Origin: Diadema setosum
Taxonomy: Eukaryota; Echinodermata; Echinoidea; Diadematoida; Diadematidae
Direction of reading: 5' to 3'
DNA length: 64,000 nucleotides
Assembly (NCBI RefSeq): GCF_964275005.1
Contig: NC_092705.1
Coordinates: forward strand, 7,366,641 to 7,430,640
The notes beneath the pieces were generated by a model. The model worked only from the letters and a program-made list of their open reading frames with translations. It was not told the DNA's origin and made no database searches. Made by a program: the position numbers and the translations under genes. Position 1 is the first letter of the stretch. Every line of letters begins with the position of its first letter. This document shows positions 12,064 to 26,900 of this stretch, one piece after another.

Positions 12064-12360
12064 ATGGCGCAAGCTGCAGCAAAGGATGATGATGCGGGTT
12101 CGAAGCGCCAGGGTGCAGGTTATCGCTCCCTGCGAGATATTATCAAGGAGTTTGCCGATAGCACCACAGCGCACGGGATCCAGCGGATAGTCTGCGCCGA
12201 GTCGTTCCCCGCCAAATGTTTTTGGACAGTCATCTGCTTGGTTGCTACGGGCCTTCTTCTCTATCAGGGCACTCGGATCATCCAGGACTTCGGCCAGAGA
12301 CTTGTCAACACAAAGATAGAGCTCGTGAAGAGCAGCAACATCGAGTTCCCGGGAGTGACA
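12064..12360 (+). CDS. DEG/ENaC channel exon 1 (residues 1-99)
   Basis: The ATG at 12064 is the first in-frame Met after the 5'UTR; the preceding GTG is not needed. The exon encodes the cytosolic N-terminus with the His-Gly gating motif (TTAHGIQRI), TM1 (FWTVICLVATGLLLYQG) and the post-TM1 segment ending FPGVT. Donor GTAAGA, phase 0. A long 7.75-kb intron follows. Confidence 0.93.
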
Positions 12361-13150
12361 GTAAGACGCAGTGTTTTTTGTTTGTTTGTTTGTTTTTTGT
12401 TTAACTCAGTAGTTACAAGCCTCTGTTGCACCATACGCCCAACATCTTAATCTTTGTTTTTGTTTTTGTCTATTTTTGTTTTGTTTTGTGTTGACTGTTG
12501 AAATAATTGAGAATACAAAGTTCATAAGGTTGATTTAGGAGAAGCTCACTCTTATGTTCAAGATCGTCCAGTTGACTTGTGCACAAACATTGCAAGAATT
12601 CATTGATTCTTCATTGAATAATATTGATATCAACTTGATATTAATTTTGAAATAAACTAAATAACTTTCAGCAAATTGTTTTGTAACCCGTACAAATGTT
12701 GCATGAATCAGTGGACCTGTATGGACTCTGTAACGTGTATTATATTTAACTACTCATTGTGTTGAACATGTTCACCGGTTACTGGTTAAGGCAAAGTAAA
12801 TCACCATGGGACCCGCAGGTCTTCCACCCCACACTCCATCACATATGTCAAACTCTGTAGGCCCTACATAAAATGCAAAAGACAGTCACATTTAACTTTC
12901 TGCTCCAACATCTTTATCTTCGTCTGTGAAACCCCAGGCAAGATGTTATTCAAACTTAGTAGGTCACAGACTTACTCTCAGAAAAGGGGCAAGCGGAACA
13001 ACATTGTCTATAGGTCACATTATAGCTCCAATGGCCCACAGACCTTCAAACCCGAAACTGTGCAACTTTATAGCAAATCTTCCTCCCAGATCTAAAAGTA
13101 GTACAGTAATCTATCGATTTATCAATCGATCAATCAATCAATCAATCAGC

Positions 13151-13191
<41 letters not shown>

Positions 13192-16100
13192 TATCTATCT
13201 ATCTATCTATCTGTCTGTCTAACCGTATATCTATCTATAATCCATCTATCTACATCATCTATCGATCTCTCCGTCTGTCTGTTCATCTATATATCTTTCT
13301 ATCATTGTGGTCAATGATATAAGTGACGCTTCTGCGTTGAAAATTGGAACAGGTATGGAAAATTAATGTATCAACATGAATTGATTAGTGTGTTTATATC
13401 ATTTTGGTGTTATATAGCATTAAATCTAAATGATTTTTTTTTCAGTATGAACTACTGATAGTGAAGTCCGAAGTCTGAAGCCTTTTATTAGTGCCTTAAG
13501 TATACCAAGTTGAAATTGTTTTCATAATGAAATTTGAAAATGTTTGTATTTTGGTATTTGAGTGTCTCAGATTGATTTGTAGCGCAGTCTTTATTTTTAT
13601 TGTTTGTATTTTTTATGTTCATGACATTGTTATTATGTACAATCTAAGCAGGGCCCCTTCGTAGATGGATCTACTACAGAGATGGTATAGTAGCTCCATA
13701 GCACGGAAGAGCAGTTAATCAGCTGAGAGGGCTACCCTGCTAAAAGGATATTGAAATGAATAAATAAAAACAGATCAATAAAAGCAAATAACTAGCTCTA
13801 GAAGCCGTGACCAGCATGGGTTCAGGACGGGCATGCTAAGCGGTATAGTGGGGGCAATAACGGTTGAACTTCGTTATTCGTTTACTGTTGTATCCAAAAA
13901 CGGGTTCGTTAATCTGAACATTGTGGCGTTAATCTGAACATTGTGGCGTTATTCTGCAGCTTTGTTGCTCTGAAGGTTGATTTATCCGAAAATGAAAATA
14001 AGGTTCTTTACTCCGAAGGTTCGATATAGTACGCATTTCTTTTTTTCAGATTAACGAACCAGATTAACGAACCTTCAGAATAACGAACCACATGTCATTT
14101 TCGGATTAATAAACCTTGGGAATAACGCCACAAATATTCAGATTAACGAACCCCATTTAAGTTTTGGATCAATAGACCTGTAGGTATAGACAATTTCAGT
14201 GTTTCGGAATTACGTACCACCGGAATAACGAACTATATTTCATTGTCGGATTAATGTACATCTAGGTTTACAGAATGTGTGTGTTTCGAAATAACGAAAC
14301 TTCTAAATAACGAACCTTATTTCATTTTCGATTACTTTGGAATTACAAACATCTTCCGCGATAACATGGGGATGTCAATGAGGTCTATGTAGAGCAGAGT
14401 CATTGGTTTGGAATTAACTTTGTGATGGACGAATCCAAGTTATCCGAAGAAAAATAGCAGAAAATTATTTTACAAAGTACATGGAACGTTACATTTCGAT
14501 AAATATTCGTTTCACCACAAAAATAAAGTTGAGAATACACGCATCATGAATTGACACAAGTCAACATGCATTTGCACCTCATATAGGTCCTTAAAACTCT
14601 TTTGCACGTATAGAAGCAGAGAACCCAAGAGAGAGCAACAACAACCACAACAATATACTGTCAATCAAATTTTAATCAGCTTTAAGACATGATAATATAC
14701 ACCTTGATAGTAGATATCTCTCATCAATTAAATTACAGCGATGAAAGGAAGAGGCTTTTCTAATTTAGATCATGCTTAAATTATGTATTGGATTTGTTTC
14801 AAATCAAGTACGAAAGCATGCGCAATTCTGTCATTTTATTTTTCAATATTTTGTAGTGAGAGGAGGGGGAATCATGAAACGAGACCACACAGCGATACAC
14901 TTTTGTGCTCCTTTTCTTTTGCGATGTCTCGACATCCAAAACTGACTCTTATTTTGTCAGCATTTGAAAGTATTCATTTTCATCAAATCTACCTCTTTTC
15001 TTCTTTTCAAATGATCACCGCCATAGAGACATTCATCGTCTTTCGTTTGGTTTTGCTTCTATACTCCCATCCCAATTTCTCAGATGAGGGCTAACCTTAA
15101 TCATAGCCGTCCTGCGTTTTGCTCTGCTGAGCAAGGCAACCCATAGCTGTCGCTTAAGTAATTACCGCTAGGTAGTTTGATTGGATCGACACAGAAAGAA
15201 CTGTGCAAGGATCAATTCATTTGGACGTAATTGCGAACTGTTTACTGTAAGCGACGCTCACCTGCATGCGTCGAGAAAGAGCTGAACACAGCATTCCCTG
15301 CTTGCACTCTATTGCACATATGGCTTTTTAACTGATTATCTAACTTGTATCATCCCGGGGTATACCATTTCAGTGGACAAAACAAATAAAAAAAAAAATG
15401 AGGGGGGGGGGGACCGTACGCCCCCTTTAATTTTGTGAAGGCGCCTCCCCTTTACGGAATTCCTAGATCTGCCCCTGCATTCAAGAAAAACAAATTAAGT
15501 TGATAGAACGATTTTTTAAAAATATATATTTTTTAAAGTGTTTTAGATATAGAATATGAAATATCTAATCCCGTGGTACATCACTTCTTCTTCTTTTTTT
15601 TTTTTGGCATTAGACCTGGGTAAAGATAAAGATGGTCTTCTTTTAAACTGCGCGTATTACATCTATAAAACTGACGCTGAATTAAACTCGCTTCTAAATC
15701 GAGAGAATGTGAGAAATGTGAGAATTCAAACTAATTCAGCTATAGCACTATGAAAGTTACACTCTATGTCACTTCTCGACTTCCCCCTTTTGATTCACGT
15801 TAGCAAAATGATTAAAGGGTCTAGAAAACTTAAAGGAGAGTGTAATCCAAAGATAATAATCATAATGATTATGTCAATTGAGTGAATTAGTAGATCACAT
15901 GAGTGACAGTTTAAAGGATGATAATACAGTATATGAAATTATTAAAAATCATCTAACTTACCTCTTCCACAAAGCAGGGAGAATGATATTGAGAAGTTGA
16001 GAAAATGTGTAATTTCATAAAACACGAAATTTCATGGAATTTCCTCTCAATTTCTTTACATTACTACCCATTGTGACGTCATGTACCGTAGTACAGAGTA

Positions 16101-16972
16101 GTCATCTTATCCAGACCAATTCTAAAAATTCATAACTTTCCAACTGATGATCCGATTTTCGTCAAGCTTCGCTCACTGTCATGACTGTGTTTTCCTAATA
16201 TTGTTGCACTCACTCAGTGCAGATGTATATTTTTATTTGTGTGTCATCCAAAATTTGCGCGTACTTTATAGCATCGATGTGATTTCTATTTTTAGTTTAC
16301 TTGTCCTATTTGTTTTGCTGCTGCTGCTACTGCTGCTGTTGTTGTTACAAATGTATTTTTGCTTGTTTCTCTTCCAATACCCGTCATGGATTTTGGAAGT
16401 GGTAGCTTTTTTATGTCCATCATGCCTAAAGGGATTTTATAGTTTTGGTTTTTCATTTTCTGGTGAGATAATGAGAAATCTCTTATGAAATATGAAAGAG
16501 CATGCAATTCTAAGAGGGATTCAATGTTTATTTGATGAAAATTGGTTCTGAAAATTGCTGAGATATCCAGAGCAGAGCAAACATAATAAAAGATGGCACC
16601 TATATCTTTGCATGACAATCGCTTAATTGTTTAATACTTTGCATTTGGATGTCTCAGCCATTCAAAAACCGATTTTCACCTGATAAACTCTGAATTCCTC
16701 TTAAGATGCTATGCCCTGTATTATTTCCTTTCATAATGTGGTTTCTTGGTATCTCGTAAAAAGTTAAAAGCCCAATTCTCATCCCCACCAATTATACTAT
16801 AGTATCCCTTTAATATAGACTGTGGGCGAAGGCGATATGTGTTCTTTCTCTGCCGAACTTAATCAAGGACGCGTCCCCTATCACCTATTGAGACATGCAG
16901 TTTTCATTATCATTAACTGAAAAGCTACTCTTCTGAAATGATTGTTCTACATTCCCCAGTTGTATATAGGGC

Positions 16973-17028
<56 letters not shown>

Positions 17029-17217
17029 GGAGAGAGAGAGGGAGAGCTGTAGTGAGTATCATGAGTTTAATTTCAGTTTTGACTCGTGCTTTTCAAAAAG
17101 GGACGTGTCCGGAATAAAAAAAAAAGTAATATGTATCTATACACGTGCACCATGCGTTCACACTGAGGACTGCATGTCATGAATCGTGTATTAACAACAA
17201 CAACAATAATAATAATA

Positions 17218-17288
<71 letters not shown>

Positions 17289-20200
17289 AATAATAATATG
17301 AAATATCTATATGGCGCTTAATACAACATGTTCCATAGAAATCGCGTGTGACAAAATAACTTTGGTTAATAACGCATTTCTTTCAGCCTCTTTCTCTCTC
17401 TCTTTCTTTTCATCAAATTGTAAATTTTATAGCCAGTTTTGGTCGTCTTTTTTTTTCTATAATTGACAAGAAAATAGGTATTATATGTGATTATGTGCAT
17501 GGGTACGTAGCTCGCGGTACATTATTTTACTAAGGGTATATAAAGGCAAATAAACGCCTAGGTTACGTCCCTTGACATTCAGTTTATTCCTGAACTTAAA
17601 TCTGTGAAGTTCCCATTTGCTGTAGTTTGTAGGACGGTGAGTTACCTCAGTCGGTAGCGCGTCTGCCTCACGATCCAAAGGACCTGCGTTCAATTCCCAA
17701 GTTCCACTGAGCAATGTTGTGTGTATACCATCTTAGCAAGATGTAAAACACTCTGTCCCACGGATAGGACGTAAAATGGAGAATCACAACACTCATACAC
17801 GTAAAAGATCCTGCTTCATTACTTATGCATCGCAAAGAGCAGGGTGTTTAACCCGGTGAAGTGGTCCCATTTCACATCCAACTGGACTCCATTGAAGACC
17901 AGCTATTATTGCAGCTGAATATGGGCTAGCAAACCACCTTCTTAGATGGATATAAGCAAAACAAACAAACAGCTTTACATAAAGTTCATGTCAAATACTG
18001 GCAAATTGATTCAGAAAGAGAAGAGTCTTATCACGACAGCAATTTCTTATAGAAATGTTCATAACATGCAGTATACATTTCATTTATTTCATAACAAACA
18101 AAATTTACCGTTCAATATAACTTAGACGAGGCAGTTAAAGCACTTATAATTTATGTAGGGCATATCCCGACAACTGTAACGGCATACGGTGTATATCTTT
18201 CGTTTTTTTCTTTTTTTTTCACAGTGGTTTTATGCGACATTGGCTGCGAATTAAAGACTCAATTAAGCAAGGTGGAAATTTATTTGGCTCCGATGGAATA
18301 AAGTGCATCCATACTACAAATTCATCACGTTATCGAGGCAGCGTTCAAGTGGAAAGAACCGTATAATGCCTATTTTCCAATGAGTTGTTGAAGTCTGTAT
18401 ATAGGACCTATTCGAGAAATGTAACAGCGGTATATCATTGTGCTTGTACGTGAAGAGTATTGTATGACTCATGTGAATTTAATACTCTAACATGTACACG
18501 ATCATGCAGAAAGAGTGCACGCATGAGTGGGGATATCCAGTTCCAAAATTTGATATCGATAGAAAATTCAGAAAAATAGTTGTTTGCAATTTTGATCATG
18601 TTCCGTTTGTTTCAACGTATTTGATGTAACTATTCAATTCAGTTCAATTCATTTATTTTCATACTTCTGATTTATGAACATTACAACAGAAATCAAACAA
18701 GTTCTTTTACCTTGTAAACAATGTGCAGAAAACAAACAATGTACATGGTGATAACACAGTAATTACATGTAATGATAAGTGGTCAAAATCGAAATCGAAA
18801 TTGGGTTGATCAAAGAGAAGTATGACGGGACCTACATGAAAGCTAGCTTGTTTGGCTGTAAGCCCCCGCGGTGGCCGAGTAATCAGTGTTTGTGAAAAAA
18901 AGAAACGGAGAACGGATAGAAGATAAGACCAGATGATGTAATGGTGCCAAATAAGAAAAGCGGGGTATTCCTATGTGATAAAAAAAGAAGAAGAAGAAAA
19001 AAATATATACTAAAATGTGAACCATTACTCTGACCGAGCTATCATTGGTTTCCGGAGTAGAACATGATTTGCATAATTATAAAGCCTACGTTGGTATATA
19101 CACGACGATATAAACTGTTGTTGCATTAAAACTTTCGCCAGGATATGAGCAGTAAGACACAAAAAGTAACATGTACAGCTATTAAGCCATGTGATGCCTG
19201 ATAAGAGCATGGTTGAAGAATATAACGCTTAAAGGGAATATGTTGTTTTCTACAGATATTGCTGCATTTTCTTTCTTCATTAGATTTAATAGATTTCGAG
19301 CAAATTGCCCTTTAACTTAATGCTATCACAAACCTTGCTAATTCTAGGTCGATCCGTCAGGTGCCACACTATTAACTTGTTTCAAGAATTGTTTGTTATC
19401 ATATCATGCGGATGACAAATAAAAACAAATGAACAGAAATGAAACAGATCGTTATTGCTTAATAAGATTCATTGCTCGTGTCTGATCGGCATTTAAACTC
19501 AAGTTAGTACATTTTAGCACTTCCTTAAAATATGAAATAAGAACATGTTCAGTGATATGACATAGAAACAAACAAACAAACAAACAAACATCCAACAAAA
19601 ACAACAACAATAAAAAAGAACAACATCAACCCCTACAGGCAAATAAAACACAGCCACAGAATAGCAGCCGCTGGTACGCCATTGGAGCCACACGGAGCTA
19701 ACTGACTAAACTCTTATCGTTCGCCATCAAGTGAATAATTCCTTGTTTTGTGGTAAGACGCATTACTGTTATACACGATCTGTACAGTACTTTTCGTTAT
19801 TATCATGTGGATGACAAAATAATGAAAATAAAAAAAAATGAAACTGATCGTCATTGCTTGATATGTGATTCATTGCTCTTGTCTGATCGGTATTAAAACT
19901 CAGTTAGTACATTTTTTAGCACATCCTTAAAATATAAAATATGAACTTGTTCAGTGAAATAACATAGAAACAAGCAAACCAACATCCAACAACAACAACA
20001 ACAACGATGAAAAAGAACAACTTTTTTTTTATTGGACAACATTGTGAGATTTCGTCGAGAAAAGCGGTGACAATATCAATGATTTTGACACTTTTGTTCT
20101 TTACCCGACAAGGTGTGCAACATGAACATGATGCGACGTAGTGCATTACGTAACAGCAAGTACCATCCCCTCGCCGTCTGGGAAATGGGGATCCCTCTGA

Positions 20201-20950
20201 CCTCTACCCAAAACGAGTATCCCGAACTCAGCTTCAAGGCCATCGAGCAGTTCGATCTCGAAGGCGACCGGACCTTCGGCATGCCCGTAGTGTGGCCGAC
20301 TAGGAATGACATCAAGAAGTTCGGACATCAGGCCGAGGACCTCATCCTTGACTGTACCTACGACTGGAAACCATGTGGGATAGAGTGAGTAAAATGATAT
20401 ATCCAATGTCCTCAAACATGCAAATACATATTTTTATTTTTTTTTATGACACTGTATTCTCCTTTTTTTTTTTGGGGGGGGGGATTTCATTCAATATCGG
20501 GTTCATTTTCACAATGAAATGAGTTTGAACGAGAATAAAAAGCTGTTCTCATTTCTGCTGCTGAATCACATTCTTCTTGTTTTCAGCACAGGATACATTT
20601 TTTAAAAATCAAACCACGTATACAAAAGTGATATACTGTGCATAAATCTCAGACCACATAAATCTCATACATATACACATACACGCACGCACACACACAC
20701 AAAAAACACACACACACACATTCTGTTGATCCATGCTTAGAAATTATCGAATAAGAAACTGTGAGAGTAATGAAAGGCGCAAATACCTGTCATGGAATGA
20801 CGATCAGTTCGAAGTAAAGCTTACCATTATGAAAATAAACGTAGGGGACCTTTCAATTTGGAGGTTGCCGATTTCGAATCCCGTGCAGTGATCCCTTCAA
20901 TCTCGCGATGATTACTTCTTCATTAAAAATTTCTCCTACAATCTTTTAGA

Positions 20951-20993
<43 letters not shown>

Positions 20994-23900
20994 CACAAAG
21001 TAGGCCTACTTTAAGAATGTTTGTTATAATGGAGGCTTGGAGTGCTAGGTTGCTAGCTTTACTGGTGATAATTATTTTCATCGATGCTATTCAAGCACTA
21101 TTCAACACTGCTTTTAATGGTGTATACCCATAGAGCTGTATTATTAAAATGCAGCTCTATGTGTATACCCCACTTTGCCACAGAAATTTCACACAGTTTC
21201 AGCACCCGGTGTACGGCAACTGCTTTACTTTCAACTTGCCTGACTCGGAGACCGGGATGGCTCTACGGACTTCTCTCATCGGCTCAAAAAGTGGTGAGGA
21301 GAGGACTTCTTGCTTCCTTTCAGCACACAAACTACAGAAAACAATGCACGAAACAAGTATCAATTCATCTTGGTAAAACGCAATTTTTTTAAGAAGCAAC
21401 GTGTACTCCACCCAAGACATGTAACAAGTCTGACGTAAGAAAGAAATGCCATTTCACACGCAAGAGAGTGCATGCTGTAAAGAATATGCAACGCAACCGT
21501 TTTCATGGTATACACACAAAATATCACAGCGATGACGAAGTGGTTATAGTTCACAGATTTTCAGAATCACTTGGCTTAGAATAGAAAAAATATATAATCT
21601 CTGTATTTGTCCAAGAAAAAATTTAAAATCATAATTGAAAATGTCACACTCGTCTTTGTCAGCTGTGAAATTAGAGGGTCAGTCAGACCGCAACGCGGCT
21701 GTTAATGAGCTCAAAACAAAAATGTATCGTACGCGCAGGTTTTTGCGCATGTCCTTCTCGGCACCCGAGATTCTGCGAGATATTCAGAGACGAAGTGCAT
21801 GGTCGACGAGATTCACTTAGGAACGACATTACGATCTACTCTCCGTGACTAATTGACATGATTTGTGAATATTTGATATAAATCACACCTTTTAATGCTT
21901 AATATATTATGTAAAATGAACTTATGATACATCTTATTCTTATCACTGCATCCTAATGACATCATACTATAATTCGAGCAACGTTTGTCTGTCTGTCTGT
22001 CTGTTTGTTCCTCTAATCCTCCCAGGTCCTTGGTCCGATCTCCATCAAACTTAGTGGGTGGATGCAGGTTGACCGCGAAATTGCCCTTGAGGGGTTCATT
22101 TTTGGAAAGGTCAAGGTCACTGGGGTCAAAGGTCAAATAACTGTTTTTCGATACTCCTTGGGATTCCCCCAGAAATATCCTCAATGGGGATTTACCAGGT
22201 GTAGGCCTACTTATGCTTCCAGCAAGTTTGGCCAAGATCGGACCAAGGAGTAGCGCAAAACAGTTATTTCACCTCCGTTGACCCTGTGACCTTGACCATT
22301 TCTGGGGGAATCCCTATAGAGGATTTCTGGGCACTGGCTGAAGCCAAACAAGCACGATACATGCACTTCATCATAGCCCCCCCCCCCCCCCATGCCCCAC
22401 TTCTGCTGATTCAGCACTCCACGGGTACATTGACTAGTTTTTAAAACGATCCTAAGACAGATTATGACAAGGCTTTCTATCTATTGATCACCCAACCCGT
22501 TCCAAGGTTGAATCAACTCATTACTGATATCCAACGTTCTAGAGATTCTTGTTATAATAGCACAGTAAGAACTAGCCTTTGGACAAGGCCTCGCGCGCTG
22601 TTTGCCTCTCAACAGTGTCTGAAAATAGACTAACGCAGTGTGCGTGACAGCAATGATCTCTGGACCGAGCCGCGTCAGAGTCGGGGCCTGCGGCCCCTCC
22701 GACCGTGTTCGTTGCTGTATCGCAATTAGTCTCGATTCAGACACACAGGGGATGTAAGCCCAGACCGCATTGGCTAAAGGCTAAGTAAGAACTGAATTGG
22801 TCCCTCGCTTAGAAAACTATAAAAATTGAAAGTCTCCTCGAGTAAAAATCGTGGTGTGGCAATTTGAGATACATGCATGATCATGCACTCCCAGGGTATC
22901 ATTAGTTAAATTACTCAGCGATGTATACAGTAGAATTAGATGGAATAATTATTGTAATACACAGTAGAGAGCCCCAAAAAACTATGTGTGCAAAGTAAGT
23001 GTTAGATCTTTTATTATTGATTAATAATGAGCTATTCATTAATGCAACAGTTACTGTATCTGGTTGAGTAAACAAAATCCAAGCCAAAGTTGAGCTGTCG
23101 ATCAGAGTGGAGTGTTGTTCTTGTTGTTTACGTGGAGATCTTAGTTGCAGTTGCCTAATGCCCGAGCGCGTATACATACATCGTGCGCGCACACACACAC
23201 ACACGCACAATAGGGTCCTACACTTTCATCTACACACAGAGTACGAGTATTACTGTATGTACAGTACACGTTTACTGTCCTTCCGCGCCGTTCAACTCTC
23301 CACTCGGAGGGAATTAACCAATCAGAAACGCGTATTCGCGGCAAACTGAAATCTCGTCAAAAATTAACTGTACAACGCAATGATTCAAATTCATGACATT
23401 CTTCCGTCGAGATGTTTTCATTGCAACTGATTGACAAATTGCCCTACATCGACGTAAATAAGCACTGAATTGATCAGTGTTTTAGTAGTAGCCATGATAA
23501 AAAATCATGGGCGTCCTGCTCGAGTATGTACGCCCATGATTTTTTATCATGGCTACTACTAAAACACTGATCAATTCAGTGCTTATTTACGTCGATGTAG
23601 GGCAATTTGTCAATCAGTTGCAACGCAATGATTTATTCGATCACCTGACCCGTTCCAAGAATCAGTCCACATGAAGTCATCATATTTTCATAGTATGATA
23701 TTTCCTCTTTCATTTCATACCTCGTCCATTTTGGTCCACGTTTATTTCATTGTTTTAATGTACCCCCTAAGAAAAATGAAAAATATGCAAATTTTATGTT
23801 TTATAATTTCCTTGTTCAGTATATTTTATATGTCACAACCTTTCAAGTGGTCGGATGTCATCAGAGTATAACATTTCAGCTTTTTATCGATGTATAAATC

Positions 23901-26900
23901 ATGTAGATTGGTAATGTCGTTTAGATTTACAGGGACTCTATAAATATGTGGTCTTCCAGCTCATTACGGATATTCATGTCTGCAAGGTCCATGCATACGC
24001 GTACGATATTTGAGAAGGCTTTTCAGGATGTTGCGGTCTGACTGGGGTATAATATCGTTTGTAAAATGACAACAATCCAGTCAGTCCCGCAGCACGTATG
24101 CTAATGAGCCGATCCGGCAAGATTTATTCAGCACTCTCGTTGACGATCTTTGCGTCCCGAAGGTGTCTCTTGAGTGCGAGATTTTGCGAGAGTTTGACAT
24201 GGCTTTGGTTTTCACAGTGCAGCGACGTTTACATGCATTCATTATGGTTACTAGTCACAATAAGTTGTTTTCCAGACTTTGATCTTTATTTTGATACCAA
24301 ATTTGCGTATAATATCGGTTCTTGTCATGACGTTATAATCAGTTGAATTTACGTAAATTTCACCTGCTTTTCACGGAAGATTTTGTTATCTAAAGTTCGT
24401 TTTTGGTTCCTGACCGGATTAAGAAACCGTTGTTTCTGATTTTGGCTTTTTCGTAGAGAGGAAACTTAGATGCTCATCATATATTGGAGGCAAGAAGACG
24501 CAAGCATGATTTATACTAGTTTTTCCGTTTTGAAATGTCTGTAAAATTCACTCCTAAGCCGGAAGTATGCTCCACACAAAGTGTACAGTGGCGCGAGAGA
24601 GCTCTCTCATTGGACAGTGCTTGCATCCAGCACTTGAACTTGGCTTGAACTACACCCGTGCCAAGAAACCGCAAGTGGCATGAAACCGTTATGTAGCAGC
24701 GTAATGACGTAATGCAAGCGCTGAATGCAAGCGCTGTCCAATGAGAGAGCTTACTCTTGAGATGGCACGGTTTCAAGCTGACCAGCACTGACATCGATGT
24801 ATATTTTACTGGTTCCTGACCGGATTAAGCAGCAAATTGTCAAGATATTTACATGGATACAAAGATTAAGAGATGGGCTACCAAATATACCAAATATTCC
24901 AAAATATACCAAATATACCAAAGTGGTATTCCACTTGAATGGTTTAAAGATTACTTGTTAAATAGAAAGCAATATGTGTACTATGAATCTGTTAACTCTG
25001 AAGTATTACCTATACAATGTGGAGTCCCACAAGGATCCATATTGGGACCGTTATTATTTCTAGTGTATGTAAATGATATTTCAAACTCATCTAAGTCACT
25101 GCAATATATTATGTTTGCTGATGACACCAATGTATTTTGTTCCAATTCTGATTTTCATTCGCTCGTAAGAACTCTTAACATTGAATTACCGAAATTATCT
25201 ATGTGGTTTAAGAGTAATAGATTATCACTTAATCTGAAAAAGACAAATTTTATGTATTTCTATAACAAGAAGCACAACATTGAAATGCAACATTTAAATA
25301 TTATGGTGGATGGTGTATTATTGGAACAAAAAGAGAGTATTAAATTCCTCGGAATATATATAAATGAAAATATGAAATGGAATGTTCATGTACAATATAT
25401 CTCTGATAAAGTATCTCGTAATGTTGGTATACTTCAAAAGTTAAAGTATTATGTCCCTCAGAATATCTTATTTATGTTATATAATTCATTGATATTATCG
25501 CACATTTCTTATTGCAACATTGTATGGGCAACATCAAAGAGCCACATTGATAGTATATTACTTTTGCAAAAGAAAGCAATACGTATATGCACCAGGTTAT
25601 CGAGACCATTCAGATCCTTTATTCGCAGAATTAAGAACACTTAAGGTAAATGACATTAATTTTTTGCAAAACTCACTCTTTATGTTTCGCTTACATAATG
25701 GTCAGTTGCCATCTTCTTTTTACTCATTATTTCAATTAAATAAGGAAATACATTCTTATCCAACAAGACAATCTGATAAGTTTCATTTGTATAATCCCAA
25801 AACAGTGATGGCTCTGAAATCTGTCAGACACACCGGACCCGATGTTTGGAATTCTCTTCCTTCTGAACTTCGAAGTTTAAAGTCCACGTATTCTTTTAGG
25901 AAGGCTGTAAAAACGATGTTGTTATCTGAATATCAGTAATTCCATTGTCATTGTTATATACACGAAATTCTTTTGTACAAATATCGACACAATTAGTCTA
26001 TTATGTAATAATGATTATGTAACCGACCATGACCTGTATCAACTGTCCACCTGTACCTCGTTGAAGAAATATTTTGTCATGTCTTGCTAATCAGTGATAC
26101 AGGTGATTTTATTTTGTATAAACCTTTAGTGAAAGCAGACAAACCTCTCCCTTCCCCTTCTCCTTTCAACTATCCTATCTCTATGCAAGTCATCCCTCCC
26201 TCCTATTCTCCTTCCGATGTACATTATAATACTATGTTATGCTACGGGGGCTGCACGCAAATCAAGCTACGCTTATGCTGTAGCCCCTCTGTATTATTCA
26301 TTGTAGTATGTTTTTTTTTTGTACTTTTGCTGTACATTGTACACAGGCAATGAACAAGAAAATACATATATATATTATCATATTTATGTTTGTACATGAA
26401 TGTGTATATGTACAATGATGATACAGAAACAAAAAAAATCAAATCAAATCAAATCAAATAATGCATTTTCATTGAGACGCAAGGTGAATTTGGTATTATT
26501 TTGACGATGTGAACGTGTACTACACGAATTACTTTTTTCATCATTTTTCAAGCTCAAATTACGCTATGATATTTTTCATTTACAATAATTTGAGTAACAT
26601 GTGACGATAGCTTACATATTTTTCTTGGATTTGATACCAAATTTGTGAATATAAGGTGTATTTTTGTTGCCGAAAGCCCAAGGACAAGATCCCCTTCCGC
26701 AGCTCATTATGTATGCAAGCCTAGAGCGGGCTTGCATACGAGTTGAATAAATACGAGCGAATTATCGGGTGCTGCGGTCTGACTGAATCGTAGTGGGTGT
26801 CATTTAACTTCATGAAGCACACACCATAGCGACGTGCCATTTCGAAATCTTTCAGTGGTAGGGTATATCTCAAGGAACCATATCAAATTCTTATAGCATT

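Noticed and set aside
17633..17710. Functional tRNA gene
   Set aside because: The A and B boxes are present but the acceptor and anticodon stems do not pair and a SINE body and tail follow.
18867..18900. tRNA-Leu/Ser-like GGTGGCCGAGT
   Set aside because: Only the first 12 bases resemble a tRNA; no B box follows at the right distance.
22107..22297. Nuclear-receptor response elements (AGGTCA repeats)
   Set aside because: The words belong to a mirrored dispersed repeat; there is no positional link to a promoter.
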